Below, one piece after another: positions 25,236-34,433 of a stretch of 64,000 nucleotides of DNA. The stretch is from Epilithonimonas mollis. Its GTDB lineage: Bacteria > Bacteroidota > Bacteroidia > Flavobacteriales > Weeksellaceae. Made by a program: the position numbers and the translations under genes. How positions within the stretch are numbered: position 1 is the first letter of the stretch; each line of letters begins with the position of its first letter. The stretch spans positions 1,572,279-1,636,278 of the forward strand of contig NZ_FRAM01000001.1 of NCBI RefSeq assembly GCF_900142325.1. The letters are read 5' to 3'. The notes under the pieces were generated by a model. That model did no database searches. It had not been told where the DNA came from and worked only from the letters and a program-made list of their open reading frames with translations.

Positions 25236-27815
25236 TTGGCTAAGAAAGAAACTCCGTTAATGACACAATACAACACCATCAAAGGGAAATACCCAGATGC
25301 GCTTTTGTTGTTTCGTGTGGGAGATTTCTACGAAACTTTTGGGCAGGATGCGATAAAAACATCACAGATTCTCGGCATTGTTCTGACCAAAAGAGCCAAT
25401 GGTGACGGTCATATTGAACTCGCTGGATTCCCGCACCATTCTGTAGATTCTTATTTACCAAAATTGGTGAGAGCTGGAATGCGTGTCGCTATTTGTGATC
25501 AGCTGGAAGATCCGAAAACCGTCAAAGGAATTGTAAAACGTGGTGTGACAGAATTGATTACGCCGGGCGTCACTTTCAATGACCAGGTTTTAAGTTCAAA
25601 GAAAAATAACTTTCTGCTTTCTCTTCATAAAGAAAAAGAGAAATTCGGGATGGCTCTGGTGGACGTTTCTACCGGAGAATTTCTCGTAAGTGAAGGGAAT
25701 TTGGAAAAGTTACTTCACATCGTTCACACATTTGACCCGAGCGAAATTATTTATCAGAGAACTTCCGAGATTCCTAGTCAGCTGAAAAATAAAAATGTTT
25801 TCAAGCTGGAAGACTGGGCTTTCCGATATCCTTACGCTTACGAAAAACTGACTTCTCATTTCAAAACGCAATCTCTGAAGGGTTTTGGAATCGAGGATTC
25901 TAAATTGGGAATCACTGCTGCCGGAGCCATTTTCGCTTATTTGGTTGAGGATACACATCACGCATTGTTGCAACACATTACAAGGATCCAGGTGATTCCG
26001 CAGGATGATTATCTGATGATGGATGGTTTCACGCTAAGAAATCTAGAAATAGTTTATTCTGCCGGTCAGCAAGGTAAATCGCTGCTTGATATCATCGACA
26101 AAACCTGTACGCCCATGGGCGGAAGATTATTGAGAAGGCGATTGATTTTGCCCTTAAAAAACATCAATGACATCAACAGAAGATTGAACCTAATTGAGTT
26201 TTTGAACAACGAAGATTCTTTAAAATACGATATCAAAGATTTGCTGAAAAGTATCTCAGATCTGGATAGATTGATTGGAAAATTAGCGGCAGAAAAGATT
26301 TCACCGAAAGAATTAGGTTATCTCCGTCAAAGCATCATTAACATTAATGAAATCAGAAAAAAGCTCCTGGATTTCCCCGATGTTTTAGCCTGGATCGACC
26401 CTTTCATTAATCTCGAGGAATTAATTACTCTGATTAATGAGCATCTGAATGACGACCTTCCTGTGAACATCAACAAAGGAAATGTCATCCGAGAAGGAAT
26501 TTCAGAGGAATTGGACCATCTGAGAAATCTTCAAAATAAAGGCCGGGGATTTCTGGATGAAATGTGTCAGCGCGAAATCGAACGAACCGGAATCACAAGT
26601 TTGAAAATCGATTTCAACGGTGTTTTTGGCTATTATATCGAGGTCAGAAATACGCATAAAGACAAAGTTCCGGAAGACTGGATCAGAAAGCAGACTTTGG
26701 TGAATGCGGAACGTTACATCACGGAAGAACTGAAAGAATATGAAAATCAGATTCTTGGCGCAGAAGAAAAAATCGGAAAATTAGAATTGGAACTTTACAG
26801 AAATATCTGTGACAATGTTCTGATTTACATTGACCAATTGCAGGAAAATTCGAAATTGATTGGCGAACTGGATTGCGCTGTTGGATTGTCAGAATTGTCT
26901 GTTGAAGATAATTATACAAAACCGATTTTGAACGATTCTTTCTCGATTGACATTCAGGAAGGCCGACATCCAATCATCGAAAAATCGCTTCCGCTTGGCG
27001 AATCGTACATCCCGAATGATGTTTTTCTGGACAGAGATTCCCAACAAATCATAATGGTTACTGGCCCGAATATGGCGGGTAAATCCGCAATCCTGAGACA
27101 GACGGCAATTATTTCTTTGCTGGCACAGATCGGAAGTTTTGTTCCTGCAAAACACGCCGAGATTGGAACTCTCGACAAGATTTTTACAAGAGTTGGCGCG
27201 ACCGATAATTTGTCTGCTGGCGAATCTACTTTTATGGTAGAAATGAATGAAGCCGCAAATATCCTTAATAATATCTCCGACAGAAGTTTGATTTTGCTGG
27301 ATGAAATCGGCCGTGGAACTTCCACTTACGACGGGGTTTCCATTGCCTGGGCGATTGCGGAATACCTTCATCAACATCCGACACAACCGAAAACTTTATT
27401 CGCAACACATTATCATGAACTGAACGAAATGTCTGTGAATTTCGAAAGAATCAAGAATTTTCACGTTTCCATTCAGGAAGCGAAAGACAATATTATTTTC
27501 CTCAGAAAACTGATTTCCGGCGGAAGCGAACACAGTTTTGGTATCCACGTTGCGAAGTTGGCAGGGATGCCTTCAAAAGTTGTAAACCGCGCTAATGAAA
27601 TCCTGAAAACACTCGAATCAACAAGAACAACTCAGGATTCCGGTGAAAAAATAAAACGTGTGACAGAAGAAAATCTTCAGCTTTCATTTTTCCAATTGGA
27701 TGACCCGGTTTTGGAAAATATCCGAGAAGAATTGACGAAAATCGACATCAATACTTTGACACCGATTGAAGCTTTGATGAAGCTGAACTCGATTAAAAAA
27801 ATGATTGGGCGGTAA
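25236..27815 (+). CDS. mutS: DNA mismatch repair protein MutS
   Basis: MutS recognises mismatches and starts repair with MutL. The 859-residue protein has the mismatch-reading Phe31-x-Glu33 in GDFYETFG, connector and lever domains, an ATPase with Walker A TGPNMAGKSAILRQ and Walker B ILLDEIGRGTSTYDG, and the composite-site segment ATHYHELNEM. Length is normal. The start is TTG at 25236, because residues MAKKETPLMTQYN match the family N-terminus; ATG 25260 would cut eight residues. The stop is followed at once by the convergent small lipoprotein gene with no gap. Confidence 0.97.
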   Translation: MAKKETPLMTQYNTIKGKYPDALLLFRVGDFYETFGQDAIKTSQILGIVLTKRANGDGHIELAGFPHHSVDSYLPKLVRAGMRVAICDQLEDPKTVKGIVKRGVTELITPGVTFNDQVLSSKKNNFLLSLHKEKEKFGMALVDVSTGEFLVSEGNLEKLLHIVHTFDPSEIIYQRTSEIPSQLKNKNVFKLEDWAFRYPYAYEKLTSHFKTQSLKGFGIEDSKLGITAAGAIFAYLVEDTHHALLQHITRIQVIPQDDYLMMDGFTLRNLEIVYSAGQQGKSLLDIIDKTCTPMGGRLLRRRLILPLKNINDINRRLNLIEFLNNEDSLKYDIKDLLKSISDLDRLIGKLAAEKISPKELGYLRQSIININEIRKKLLDFPDVLAWIDPFINLEELITLINEHLNDDLPVNINKGNVIREGISEELDHLRNLQNKGRGFLDEMCQREIERTGITSLKIDFNGVFGYYIEVRNTHKDKVPEDWIRKQTLVNAERYITEELKEYENQILGAEEKIGKLELELYRNICDNVLIYIDQLQENSKLIGELDCAVGLSELSVEDNYTKPILNDSFSIDIQEGRHPIIEKSLPLGESYIPNDVFLDRDSQQIIMVTGPNMAGKSAILRQTAIISLLAQIGSFVPAKHAEIGTLDKIFTRVGATDNLSAGESTFMVEMNEAANILNNISDRSLILLDEIGRGTSTYDGVSIAWAIAEYLHQHPTQPKTLFATHYHELNEMSVNFERIKNFHVSIQEAKDNIIFLRKLISGGSEHSFGIHVAKLAGMPSKVVNRANEILKTLESTRTTQDSGEKIKRVTEENLQLSFFQLDDPVLENIREELTKIDINTLTPIEALMKLNSIKKMIGR

Positions 27816-27992
27816 TTATTTTACGCTGACTGTATCAACATTTTTCTCAGAAGAAATCGCCGCAGAATCCACACCTTTATTCCTCATATGTTCTGCGCTG
27901 TGGTCCTCTTTTCTCTTATCCCTTTTCTCTTTGTCGGGAACACAACTGGCGGCTAGCAATGCGATTGAACTGATTAATAATAACTTTTTCAT
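27816..27992 (-). CDS. Very small lipoprotein (58 aa)
   Basis: ATG 27992 to TAA 27816 encodes 58 residues: a lipoprotein signal MKKLLLISSIALLAASC (Cys17), then a charged, disordered tail (PDKEKRDKRKEDHSAEHM, ending KNVDTVSVK). Small lipoproteins of this kind are frequent in Flavobacteriia and have no known function. It ends at the base after the mutS stop, in convergent orientation. Confidence 0.7.
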   Translation of the reverse strand: MKKLLLISSIALLAASCVPDKEKRDKRKEDHSAEHMRNKGVDSAAISSEKNVDTVSVK

Positions 27993-28052
27993 AACAATAA
28001 GATTTGGTTAGCATTTCTTTTTCAAAAATTGAACCGAAATCTGAAATGTAAA

Positions 28053-28451
28053 TCAGTTCATAAAATTCATTGTCATAGGGAATTTAAATCGGCTTTTAAC
28101 TGGCTGACCATTTACCATACCAGGAGTCCATTTTCCTTTAATTTTCTTTATCGCATTAATAGCTAGGTTATTAAAAGAATCATTCTTACCTGTTGCAAAC
28201 ACTTGACTTATTATACCATTCTCATCAACTATAAATGTGATAAGTGTCTGATAAGTTCCAGTCCCTTTAAAACTATTTTTGGGGTCAAAGTTTTTTTGAA
28301 AGCCTTCTCTAAATTTATTAATTCCTCCCTCATATTCTGCAGCTACATCAGTTTTATCATAAATAATGTCTTTTGTTTCTTGATTAGATTTTTCTTGAGA
28401 AAAAACTGGAATGCTGAAAAGTAAGAGAAATAATAGTAGTACTTTTTTCAT
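28053..28451 (-). CDS. Exported TonB C-terminal-domain protein
   Basis: The 132-residue protein starts at ATG 28451 (the in-frame TTG at 28469 is less likely) and has a signal peptide ending IPVFSQ. A TonB-C-like fold follows: YQTLITFIVDENGIISQVFATG, then LAINAIKKIKGKWTPGMVNGQPVKSRFKFPMTM. There is no TM-proline-rich spacer, so it cannot be an ordinary TonB. Stand-alone TonB_C domains of this kind are common in Bacteroidota and of unknown function. Its promoter region carries the 11-bp tandem repeat. Confidence 0.85.
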   Translation of the reverse strand: MKKVLLLFLLLFSIPVFSQEKSNQETKDIIYDKTDVAAEYEGGINKFREGFQKNFDPKNSFKGTGTYQTLITFIVDENGIISQVFATGKNDSFNNLAINAIKKIKGKWTPGMVNGQPVKSRFKFPMTMNFMN

Positions 28452-28483
28452 AGTTAAAAATTTTTTCAAAGATATTTATAAAA

Positions 28484-28579
28484 TATAATTGAAATATAAT
28501 TGAAATATAATTGAAATATAATTGAAATATAATTGAAATATAATTGAAATATAATTGAAATATAATTGAAATATAATTA
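28484..28579. repeat. Tandem array of an 11-bp unit, eight perfect copies
   Basis: TATAATTGAAA is repeated without error at 28484-28571, and a partial ninth copy follows. The array lies between two divergent starts (28451 minus, 28599 plus). The period is close to one helical turn, so the A/T tracts are in phase. It is non-coding: 11 is not a multiple of three and no real protein spans it. Confidence 0.95.
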
Positions 28580-28598
28580 TTCCGATTTTTTTGTTATT

Positions 28599-28994
28599 AT
28601 GAAAAACTATATCGTGAAAATCAATTTTAAATTCGATTATAAAAACTTTCTGATCGCAATTGCCATTTTCTTTACCGAAGTTCTTATCGCAACAAAACTC
28701 AAAGATTGCTTTTTTGTAAGAACTTATCTGGGCGATGTTCTCGTTGTGATCCTGATATATTATTTTATCAAAGCATTCTTCGACATCCATTCGGCAAAGC
28801 TGATTATCGGAATTTTAATCTTTTCCTGTCTGATAGAATTTGCCCAGTACTTTCACTTTGCCGAAGTTCTCGGTTTCAAGCACAATCAATTGATGATGAT
28901 TGTCCTGGGCAACTCATTCAGTTGGCTGGATATTATCTGTTATTTCGCCGGATGTGTGATTTTATTTTTAATCACAAAAATTAAATCGGAATAA
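28599..28994 (+). CDS. DUF2809 membrane protein
   Basis: The 131-residue protein has four hydrophobic helices and the DUF2809 pattern: RTYLGDVLVVILIYYFIKAFF, SCLIEFAQYFHFAEVLG, NSFSWLDIICYFAG. ATG 28599 is the start; an upstream in-frame codon at 28566 lies inside the repeat array. The inner-membrane role is unknown. The 3' end overlaps the convergent lipoprotein gene by 14 bp. Confidence 0.88.
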   Translation: MKNYIVKINFKFDYKNFLIAIAIFFTEVLIATKLKDCFFVRTYLGDVLVVILIYYFIKAFFDIHSAKLIIGILIFSCLIEFAQYFHFAEVLGFKHNQLMMIVLGNSFSWLDIICYFAGCVILFLITKIKSE

Positions 28995-29307
28995 AAACCA
29001 CTGCGGCAACAGCAGCCAAACCGATAATAACGGAAGACAGGATATCCGGTTTTTTGATTTCCCGGACTTCACTTTTCTCGATTTCTACCATTTCTCCAGT
29101 CTTGTTTTTCCCGTAGATTTTCGTTGCATCCAACTTTACAATTTCTAATTTCTGAACTTTTGCATCTTTGGTAACGACAGTATACTTTTTATACAAGTCC
29201 AGTGAATTGTCGGTCATCGGTTTATTAGGTGTGACAACTCTGGTGTGACAAGACATCAATATCATTGGAATCGCTAAAATCCAAAGTATTTTTTTAAATA
29301 GTTTCAT
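28981..29307 (-). CDS. Hypothetical lipoprotein with terminal TM helix
   Basis: The 108-residue protein has a lipoprotein signal (MILMSC, Cys20) and a short domain of about 50 residues (KYTVVTKDAKVQKLEIVKLD, TKIYGKNKTGEMVEIEKSEVREI). A C-terminal hydrophobic helix (SSVIIGLAAVAAVVFIPI) follows. It resembles the protein at 24,537-25,037 in layout. Function is unknown. Confidence 0.78.
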   Translation of the reverse strand: MKLFKKILWILAIPMILMSCHTRVVTPNKPMTDNSLDLYKKYTVVTKDAKVQKLEIVKLDATKIYGKNKTGEMVEIEKSEVREIKKPDILSSVIIGLAAVAAVVFIPI

Positions 29308-29356
29308 TATTTTATGATATAATTAAATATGGTTTCAAATTTAATAAAATATTTCA

Positions 29357-30571
29357 TCATTTTATATTAATATCTTGAGCGATCAGCCAGGCTTCGCTCC
29401 AGCAAGCCTGGAAATTAAAACCTCCCGTAATAGCGTCTATATCAAGAACTTCACCAGCCATATAAAAATCAGGTAAAATTTTAGAACTCATTTTTTTAAA
29501 ATTAATTTCTTTTAAATCTACGCCTCCTGCTGTTACAAACTCATCTTTGAAAGTCGATTTACCTGTAACTTTCAGCTTCTTCTGACAAAGATAATCAAAG
29601 ATATGATTCATCTCCTTTCCGGAGAGATTTGCAATCTGTTTTTCCGGATCAATCCTGTTGACCTCCAGAATCCTGTTCCAAAACCGGTTAGTCACATCGA
29701 AGATTTTTGACTGCCCAACTGTTCTTTTGGGATGGCTGTTTTTAAAATCCTTGAATTGTTTTTCAACTTCTGCTATCGGCATCGAAATAAAATTGACCTC
29801 GATATCAAACTGATATTTTAATTGTGCAAGCTTTCTCGCTTCCCAGGCAGAAATTTTCAAAACGGCTGGTCCGGAAAGTCCCCAGTGTGTAATCAATAAT
29901 GGGCCGGATTCTTCGGTTTTCAAACCTGGGATTCTGATCTCTGCATTCCCAAAACTAGTCCCGGGAATGTCTTTCAACAGATCATCCTTGATATTAAAAG
30001 TAAACAAAGAAGGAACCGGTTCAACGATTGTATGCCCCAGATTTTCAATAATCCTAAGAGATTTTGGGGAGCTACCTGTTGCATAGATAATGATATCTCC
30101 GGAAAAGTCGCCTTGTTTGGTTTTTATTAAATAATTATCCTTTTGTTTTATGATCTCCGAAACTGAAACCTGGGTTTTTATTTCAAAATTTTTACGAATT
30201 ACTTCGATGGTCATTGCATTAATAATGCTTTGCGAAGAGTCCGAAACCGGGAATACCCGATTGTCTTTTTCGATTTTCAGCGGGACATTTCTGGACTCGA
30301 ACCAATCCATTGTATCCCCGGGCTGGAATTTTGTGAAAACGCTCAACAATTCACGGTTTCCTCTCGGGTAGAATTGTACCAGTTCTCTGGGATCGAAGCA
30401 GGCATGTGTCACATTGCACCTTCCGCCTCCGGATATTTTTACTTTTTGCAAAACATCCGAATTTTGCTCGAGAATAATGACGTCAAATTTCTTTTCGTCG
30501 AGATTCGCCGCTGTGAAAATTCCCGCAGCGCCACCTCCAATGATTATAATTTTTCTTTTTTGAGAATTCAT
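29357..30571 (-). CDS. HI0933/BaiN-type FAD-dependent oxidoreductase
   Basis: The 404-residue cytoplasmic flavoprotein has the Rossmann dinucleotide motif IIIIGGGAAGIFTA (8-21) and the family signature KISGGGRCNVTHACFDP. It closes with DFYMAGEVLDIDAITGGFNFQACWSEAW. The family is often annotated as an NAD(P)/FAD-dependent oxidoreductase. Its physiological substrate is generally not known. A minus-strand promoter lies 6 nt upstream of the ATG, implying a nearly leaderless mRNA. Confidence 0.92.
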   Translation of the reverse strand: MNSQKRKIIIIGGGAAGIFTAANLDEKKFDVIILEQNSDVLQKVKISGGGRCNVTHACFDPRELVQFYPRGNRELLSVFTKFQPGDTMDWFESRNVPLKIEKDNRVFPVSDSSQSIINAMTIEVIRKNFEIKTQVSVSEIIKQKDNYLIKTKQGDFSGDIIIYATGSSPKSLRIIENLGHTIVEPVPSLFTFNIKDDLLKDIPGTSFGNAEIRIPGLKTEESGPLLITHWGLSGPAVLKISAWEARKLAQLKYQFDIEVNFISMPIAEVEKQFKDFKNSHPKRTVGQSKIFDVTNRFWNRILEVNRIDPEKQIANLSGKEMNHIFDYLCQKKLKVTGKSTFKDEFVTAGGVDLKEINFKKMSSKILPDFYMAGEVLDIDAITGGFNFQACWSEAWLIAQDINIK

Positions 30572-30576
30572 CGTTG

Positions 30577-30606
30577 CAAAATTACATTTTTAATATCCAC
30601 CTCAAA
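30577..30606 (-). promoter_or_regulatory. Promoter of the FAD oxidoreductase gene
   Basis: Minus strand: TTTG (30606-30603), 18 nt, TAATTTTG (30584-30577). The ATG at 30571 starts five bases after the -7 box. Confidence 0.5.
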
Positions 30607-30639
30607 TGGTTAATTTTGAAGAATCTTAAAATCAAAAGA

Positions 30640-31146
30640 ATGTCTGTATATTATCATAAATTTGAAGTGCGATGGAGTGATATCGATGCCAACCGTCACC
30701 TTGGCAATTCGACCTATGTTGACTACTGCTCACAAACAAGAATGGCTTTTCTTAACAAAAACAAAATCGGACTGACACAGCTCAACCGCTGGGGCGTTGG
30801 ACCTGTTATGCTGCATGAGCGTTATTCTTTCTTTAAAGAAATCTATGCAGATCAGACGGTTTTTGTGGGTCTGGAAGTTGCTGCTTTGTCAGAGGACGGT
30901 TCTATCTACCAGTTTGTTCACAAATTCTATTTGCCAGACGGAACCCACTGTGCAACAGCGGAAGCGACTGGTGTCTGGATCGATGTTATGTTAAGAAAAA
31001 CAACAACGCCGCCAGAAGATATTATGGAGGTCATGAACGCATTTAAATCTGAGAATGTGCAGACTATTTCCAGGGATTTCCTGAAAACACTGCCGTTCCG
31101 TCCAGACAACGTCGATGCCTCAATATTTTCAGAAGGTATCAAATAA
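30640..31146 (+). CDS. Acyl-CoA thioesterase, 4HBT hotdog fold
   Basis: The 168-residue protein has the 4HBT pattern: an N-terminal strand YYHKFEVRWSDIDANRHLGN with the conserved Asp, the helix STYVDYCSQTRMAFL, and a long beta sheet. These cytoplasmic enzymes hydrolyse acyl-CoA thioesters. The substrate is not defined. The start is ATG 30640 (MSVYYHKF); the longer frame back to 30574 begins with TTG inside the divergent promoter. Confidence 0.9.
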   Translation: MSVYYHKFEVRWSDIDANRHLGNSTYVDYCSQTRMAFLNKNKIGLTQLNRWGVGPVMLHERYSFFKEIYADQTVFVGLEVAALSEDGSIYQFVHKFYLPDGTHCATAEATGVWIDVMLRKTTTPPEDIMEVMNAFKSENVQTISRDFLKTLPFRPDNVDASIFSEGIK

Positions 31147-31197
31147 AGCATTGTGAAGCTTTTTAATCCCTAATCAATTAATTATCTAAAAAAAATT

Positions 31198-32253
31198 ATG
31201 TTAGAAGATAAATCTCAGGAACTGACCCCGATTTCTAAGCTCGGAGAGTTTGGGCTGATAAAGCATTTGACGGAACATTTTCCGATAATTCAGAAATCAA
31301 CCAAAATTTCCATTGGCGACGACGCTGCAATGATTGATCCTGAAAATCAAAAAGTTGTAATTTCTACCGATATGCTGGCAGAAGGTATTCATTTCAATTT
31401 GGGTTATGTTCCTTTGAAACATTTGGGTTATAAAGCCGTTGTGGTAAACCTCAGTGATATTGCTGCGATGAACGCAATGCCAACACAGATTTTGGTTTCC
31501 GTTGCAGTTTCCAATCGTTTTCCTGTAGAAGCTCTGGAAGAGATATATGCCGGAATTGCCCTGGCGTGCAACAGATATAAAGTTGACTTAATTGGCGGTG
31601 ACACAACAAGTTCCAACGCCGGACTGGTGCTAAGTGTAACTGCAATCGGTCTTGAAAATGAAGAAAAAATCGTCAAAAGGAGCGGCGCAAAAGCAAACGA
31701 CCTGCTAGTCGTAACCGGAGATTTGGGAGGAGCTTATCTCGGACTTCAGATTCTGGAAAGAGAACACGCAGTATATTTGGCAAATCCGAATATGCAGCCG
31801 GAAATGGAAGGTTATGATTACATCCTGGAACGACAGTTGAAGCCTGAAGCGAGAACAGATATCAAAGCAAAATTAGCCGAACTGGATATTCTCCCGACTT
31901 CTATGATCGATATTTCTGACGGATTGGCTTCGGAGATTCTTCACCTTTCCGATCAGTCGAGAGTCGGATTCCATGTGTATGAAGAAAAATTGCCGATGGA
32001 TGAATCGACAATTCATACTGCGGACGAACTGAACCTCAATCCGGCAATGGCAGCCCTGAACGGTGGTGAAGATTATGAACTTCTTTTCACAATTTCTCCT
32101 TCAGATTTTGAGAAGATTAAAAATCATCCGGACTTTACAATCATTGGTCATACAACCGATAATCCAACTGACAATGTCCTGGTCGCAAGAGGATCAAACC
32201 AGCTGATTCCGCTTACGGCACAAGGCTGGGATGCTTTTCTGAATAAAGAATAA
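31198..32253 (+). CDS. thiL: Thiamine-monophosphate kinase
   Basis: ThiL makes thiamine diphosphate from thiamine monophosphate and ATP. The 351-residue protein shows the PurM-like N-terminal half (GDDAAMI, STDMLAEGIHFNLGY, NLSDIAAMNAMP), the metal- and ATP-binding GGDTTSSNAGLVLS, and the C-terminal half with SMIDISDGLASEILHLS and ALNGGEDYELLFT. Length is normal. No TPP riboswitch-like leader was recognised in the 51-nt gap upstream. Confidence 0.95.
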   Translation: MLEDKSQELTPISKLGEFGLIKHLTEHFPIIQKSTKISIGDDAAMIDPENQKVVISTDMLAEGIHFNLGYVPLKHLGYKAVVVNLSDIAAMNAMPTQILVSVAVSNRFPVEALEEIYAGIALACNRYKVDLIGGDTTSSNAGLVLSVTAIGLENEEKIVKRSGAKANDLLVVTGDLGGAYLGLQILEREHAVYLANPNMQPEMEGYDYILERQLKPEARTDIKAKLAELDILPTSMIDISDGLASEILHLSDQSRVGFHVYEEKLPMDESTIHTADELNLNPAMAALNGGEDYELLFTISPSDFEKIKNHPDFTIIGHTTDNPTDNVLVARGSNQLIPLTAQGWDAFLNKE

Positions 32254-32301
32254 TTTTTTGGAATAAAACTTGTAAAACACAATTAAATATTAAAATAAAC
32301 G

Positions 32302-33108
32302 ATGAAAATCCTTAAAATTTCTTCTTATGCCCTTGTTGGATTAGGCCTGATGGCTTGTGTTACCAACCCCATTACCGGCAGATCATCTGTGCAGATAGCA
32401 AACAATTCGGAAATTGCTACTGCTGCTGCTTCAGAATACAGATCCACGCTTTCAAAAGCAAAAGTAATTACCGGAACTACAGATGCCAATCGTATAAAAA
32501 ATGTTGGTGGAAAGATCAAAAATGCAGCTTATGCTTATTACAAAAGCATTGGCAGAGAATCGGCCTTATCAGGATACAACTGGGAATTTAATCTCATACA
32601 GGACAGCCAGCTTAATGCCTGGTGTATGCCTGGTGGAAAAGTTGCTTTCTATACAGGCATAATGCCAGTCTGTAAAGATGATAATGGGGTTGCGGTAGTG
32701 ATGGGGCACGAAGTATCACATGCTCTTGCAGGTCACGGAAACGAAAGAATATCTCAGGCAATGCTTGCTCAGTACGGCGGAAGTCTTCTGGGCGGAACAA
32801 TGTCCAACAGCCAGTGGGCAGGAGTTTTTGAAAAAGTTTATCCAATCGGTGCACAGGTAGGTTTGATGGCTTATGGGAGAAAACAGGAATCAGAAGCCGA
32901 TGAAATGGGACTTTATCTGATGGCAATGGCCGGATATGATCCAAGAACGGCTACATCTTTCTGGCAAAGAATGGAAGCGTCTTCTACAGGAAACAGACCG
33001 CCTGAATTTTTATCTACCCACCCGAATCCGGCTAACAGAATTGCAGATCTGAATGCCGATATGCCAAAAGCCTTGCAATATTATAAAGCAGCAGGCGGTA
33101 AACTTTAA
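32302..33108 (+). CDS. M48-family metalloprotease, lipoprotein
   Basis: The 268-residue protein has a lipoprotein signal (LGLMAC, Cys19). The zinc site HEVSH lies at 136-140, and the third ligand is the Glu in ESEADEMG (about 198). The Loip/YcaL-type segment STHPNPANRIADL is near the end. Members are outer-membrane-attached periplasmic proteases that degrade misfolded proteins, like BepA or LoiP. There are no TPRs, so it is the short LoiP-like form. The next gene, 37 nt downstream, is a small membrane protein. Confidence 0.93.
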   Translation: MKILKISSYALVGLGLMACVTNPITGRSSVQIANNSEIATAAASEYRSTLSKAKVITGTTDANRIKNVGGKIKNAAYAYYKSIGRESALSGYNWEFNLIQDSQLNAWCMPGGKVAFYTGIMPVCKDDNGVAVVMGHEVSHALAGHGNERISQAMLAQYGGSLLGGTMSNSQWAGVFEKVYPIGAQVGLMAYGRKQESEADEMGLYLMAMAGYDPRTATSFWQRMEASSTGNRPPEFLSTHPNPANRIADLNADMPKALQYYKAAGGKL

Positions 33109-33145
33109 ACTTTTTTAATTAATTTTAAAAACTAAAATCACAACT

Positions 33146-33415
33146 ATGAAAAGTTTAATTATTATCGGTATAATATTATTCGGCATTGGCGGATTATTGT
33201 TTTATCTTAATGACATGGCCGTTGATCTGCGTGTGGTGTATGGTTCTCTTTGTGGAATAGGAATTGGTCTGATCATTGGAGGATTAGTGGGCTATGTAAG
33301 CAAAGGCAGTGCTGTAAAAGAAGAACAGATCAGACGCGAACTAAAGCAACTTCAGCATGAGAAGGCTGAACTTGAAAAACAAAAAGCGCAAACCGAAATT
33401 AACAGGACCTATTAG
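33146..33415 (+). CDS. Small two-TM protein with coiled-coil tail
   Basis: The 89-residue protein has two hydrophobic helices (4-22 and about 33-53, the second Gly-rich: GIGIGLIIGGLVGYV), then a charged heptad-like helix (KEEQIRRELKQLQHEKAELE). It lies 37 nt after the M48 protease gene, so it may be co-expressed with it. No family is recognised. It ends 5 bp from the convergent AraC gene. Confidence 0.75.
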   Translation: MKSLIIIGIILFGIGGLLFYLNDMAVDLRVVYGSLCGIGIGLIIGGLVGYVSKGSAVKEEQIRRELKQLQHEKAELEKQKAQTEINRTY

Positions 33416-33420
33416 AATGA

Positions 33421-34266
33421 CTACAAGTTTTTTATAAATTGTCCAGGAGTAGTGTTTGTGTATTTTTTGAAAATCTTATTAAAATAAGTGATATTATTAA
33501 AACCTGTAGCATAGCAGCTTTCTGCTATGCTTTTTTCTTGTGAAAGCAATATGCAAGCTTTATCTATCCTATACCTGTTTACAAACTCTACAAATGTAAG
33601 AGATGTTGCTTTTTTGAAAAAATTACAAAAAGCCGGTTTTGTAAGGTTAGCGAGATCTGCAGCCTGCATAATATCTATTTCGTTCTGATAACCGTTCTCT
33701 ACGTATGTAAATACAGCTTCCAGGCGATTCCTGTTTCTGGATACAATAGTGTAAGGCATCACTTCAGTATTCATCAGTTCAAAATCTTCTTTCTTAGACA
33801 AATCAAAAAGAATTTCCAAGAGCAACAAATATCTTTTATATCCTTCAGATTCAGCTATCAATTCTAACTTCGGGATGAGTTGTTTTTTTACCTGTGAGGA
33901 AAAAAGGACGCCGTATCTTGAGATTTCCAAAAGTTTTCTGACGGCATTAGATTCAGGCTCGCCTTCCGGTAGGGAAAGAATGTCCTCCTTGAACTGTATT
34001 ACGATTTCTTCGTGCGGATCTGTTGCATTGAGCCCGAAACCGGAATGTGGAATATTGGAGCCTATAAGAGCCAGCGCTCCGTCTTCAAAATGACTTTTAT
34101 GATAGCCTACGTGTCTTGTGCCTTTACCATTAAGAACACAAACAATCTCAATTTCAGAGTGATAGTGATACTGCCAGTTCAGTTCGGAGATAGGAACATC
34201 TTTGATATGTAAAACTCTGAAAGAGCTATTTTCATCTGGTGTAATGTGCTCAAGTATAACCTTCAT
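33421..34266 (-). CDS. AraC-family transcriptional regulator with cupin sensor
   Basis: The 281-residue protein has an N-terminal cupin-like beta domain (WQYHYHSEIEIVCVLNGKGTRHVG, NIPHSGFG) and a C-terminal double HTH (about 180-281). The HTH includes LTKPAFCNFFKKATSLTFVEFVNRYRI and the AraC signature SCYATGFNNITYFNKIFKKYTNTTPGQF. The layout is that of sugar-responsive regulators. The ligand and targets are unknown, and no sugar genes are adjacent. Confidence 0.92.
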   Translation of the reverse strand: MKVILEHITPDENSSFRVLHIKDVPISELNWQYHYHSEIEIVCVLNGKGTRHVGYHKSHFEDGALALIGSNIPHSGFGLNATDPHEEIVIQFKEDILSLPEGEPESNAVRKLLEISRYGVLFSSQVKKQLIPKLELIAESEGYKRYLLLLEILFDLSKKEDFELMNTEVMPYTIVSRNRNRLEAVFTYVENGYQNEIDIMQAADLANLTKPAFCNFFKKATSLTFVEFVNRYRIDKACILLSQEKSIAESCYATGFNNITYFNKIFKKYTNTTPGQFIKNL

Positions 34267-34433
34267 TCCAGTTAATCTTCTTTGAAAGCAAAAATAAGTA
34301 AAAGCTATTAATATTGTTCTATTTTTTATTTATTATGTTAAATAAATGTTGAATAAAACCCTATACTTTCGTATTACAAAAATGATTTCTCAAGAGAAAG
34401 TAATTTTTGTGAATTTTTAAGGTCTATATATGA

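Noticed and set aside
28484..28579. CRISPR-like array
   Set aside because: The units are directly adjacent with no spacers and are 11 bp long.
28476..28790. Minus-strand frame spanning the 11-bp array (repeated FQLYFNYISII)
   Set aside because: The peptide repeat is only the translation of the tandem DNA repeat, and the frame overlaps the DUF2809 gene.
31147..31197. TPP riboswitch upstream of thiL
   Set aside because: The gap is only 51 nt and shows no THI-box-like sequence.
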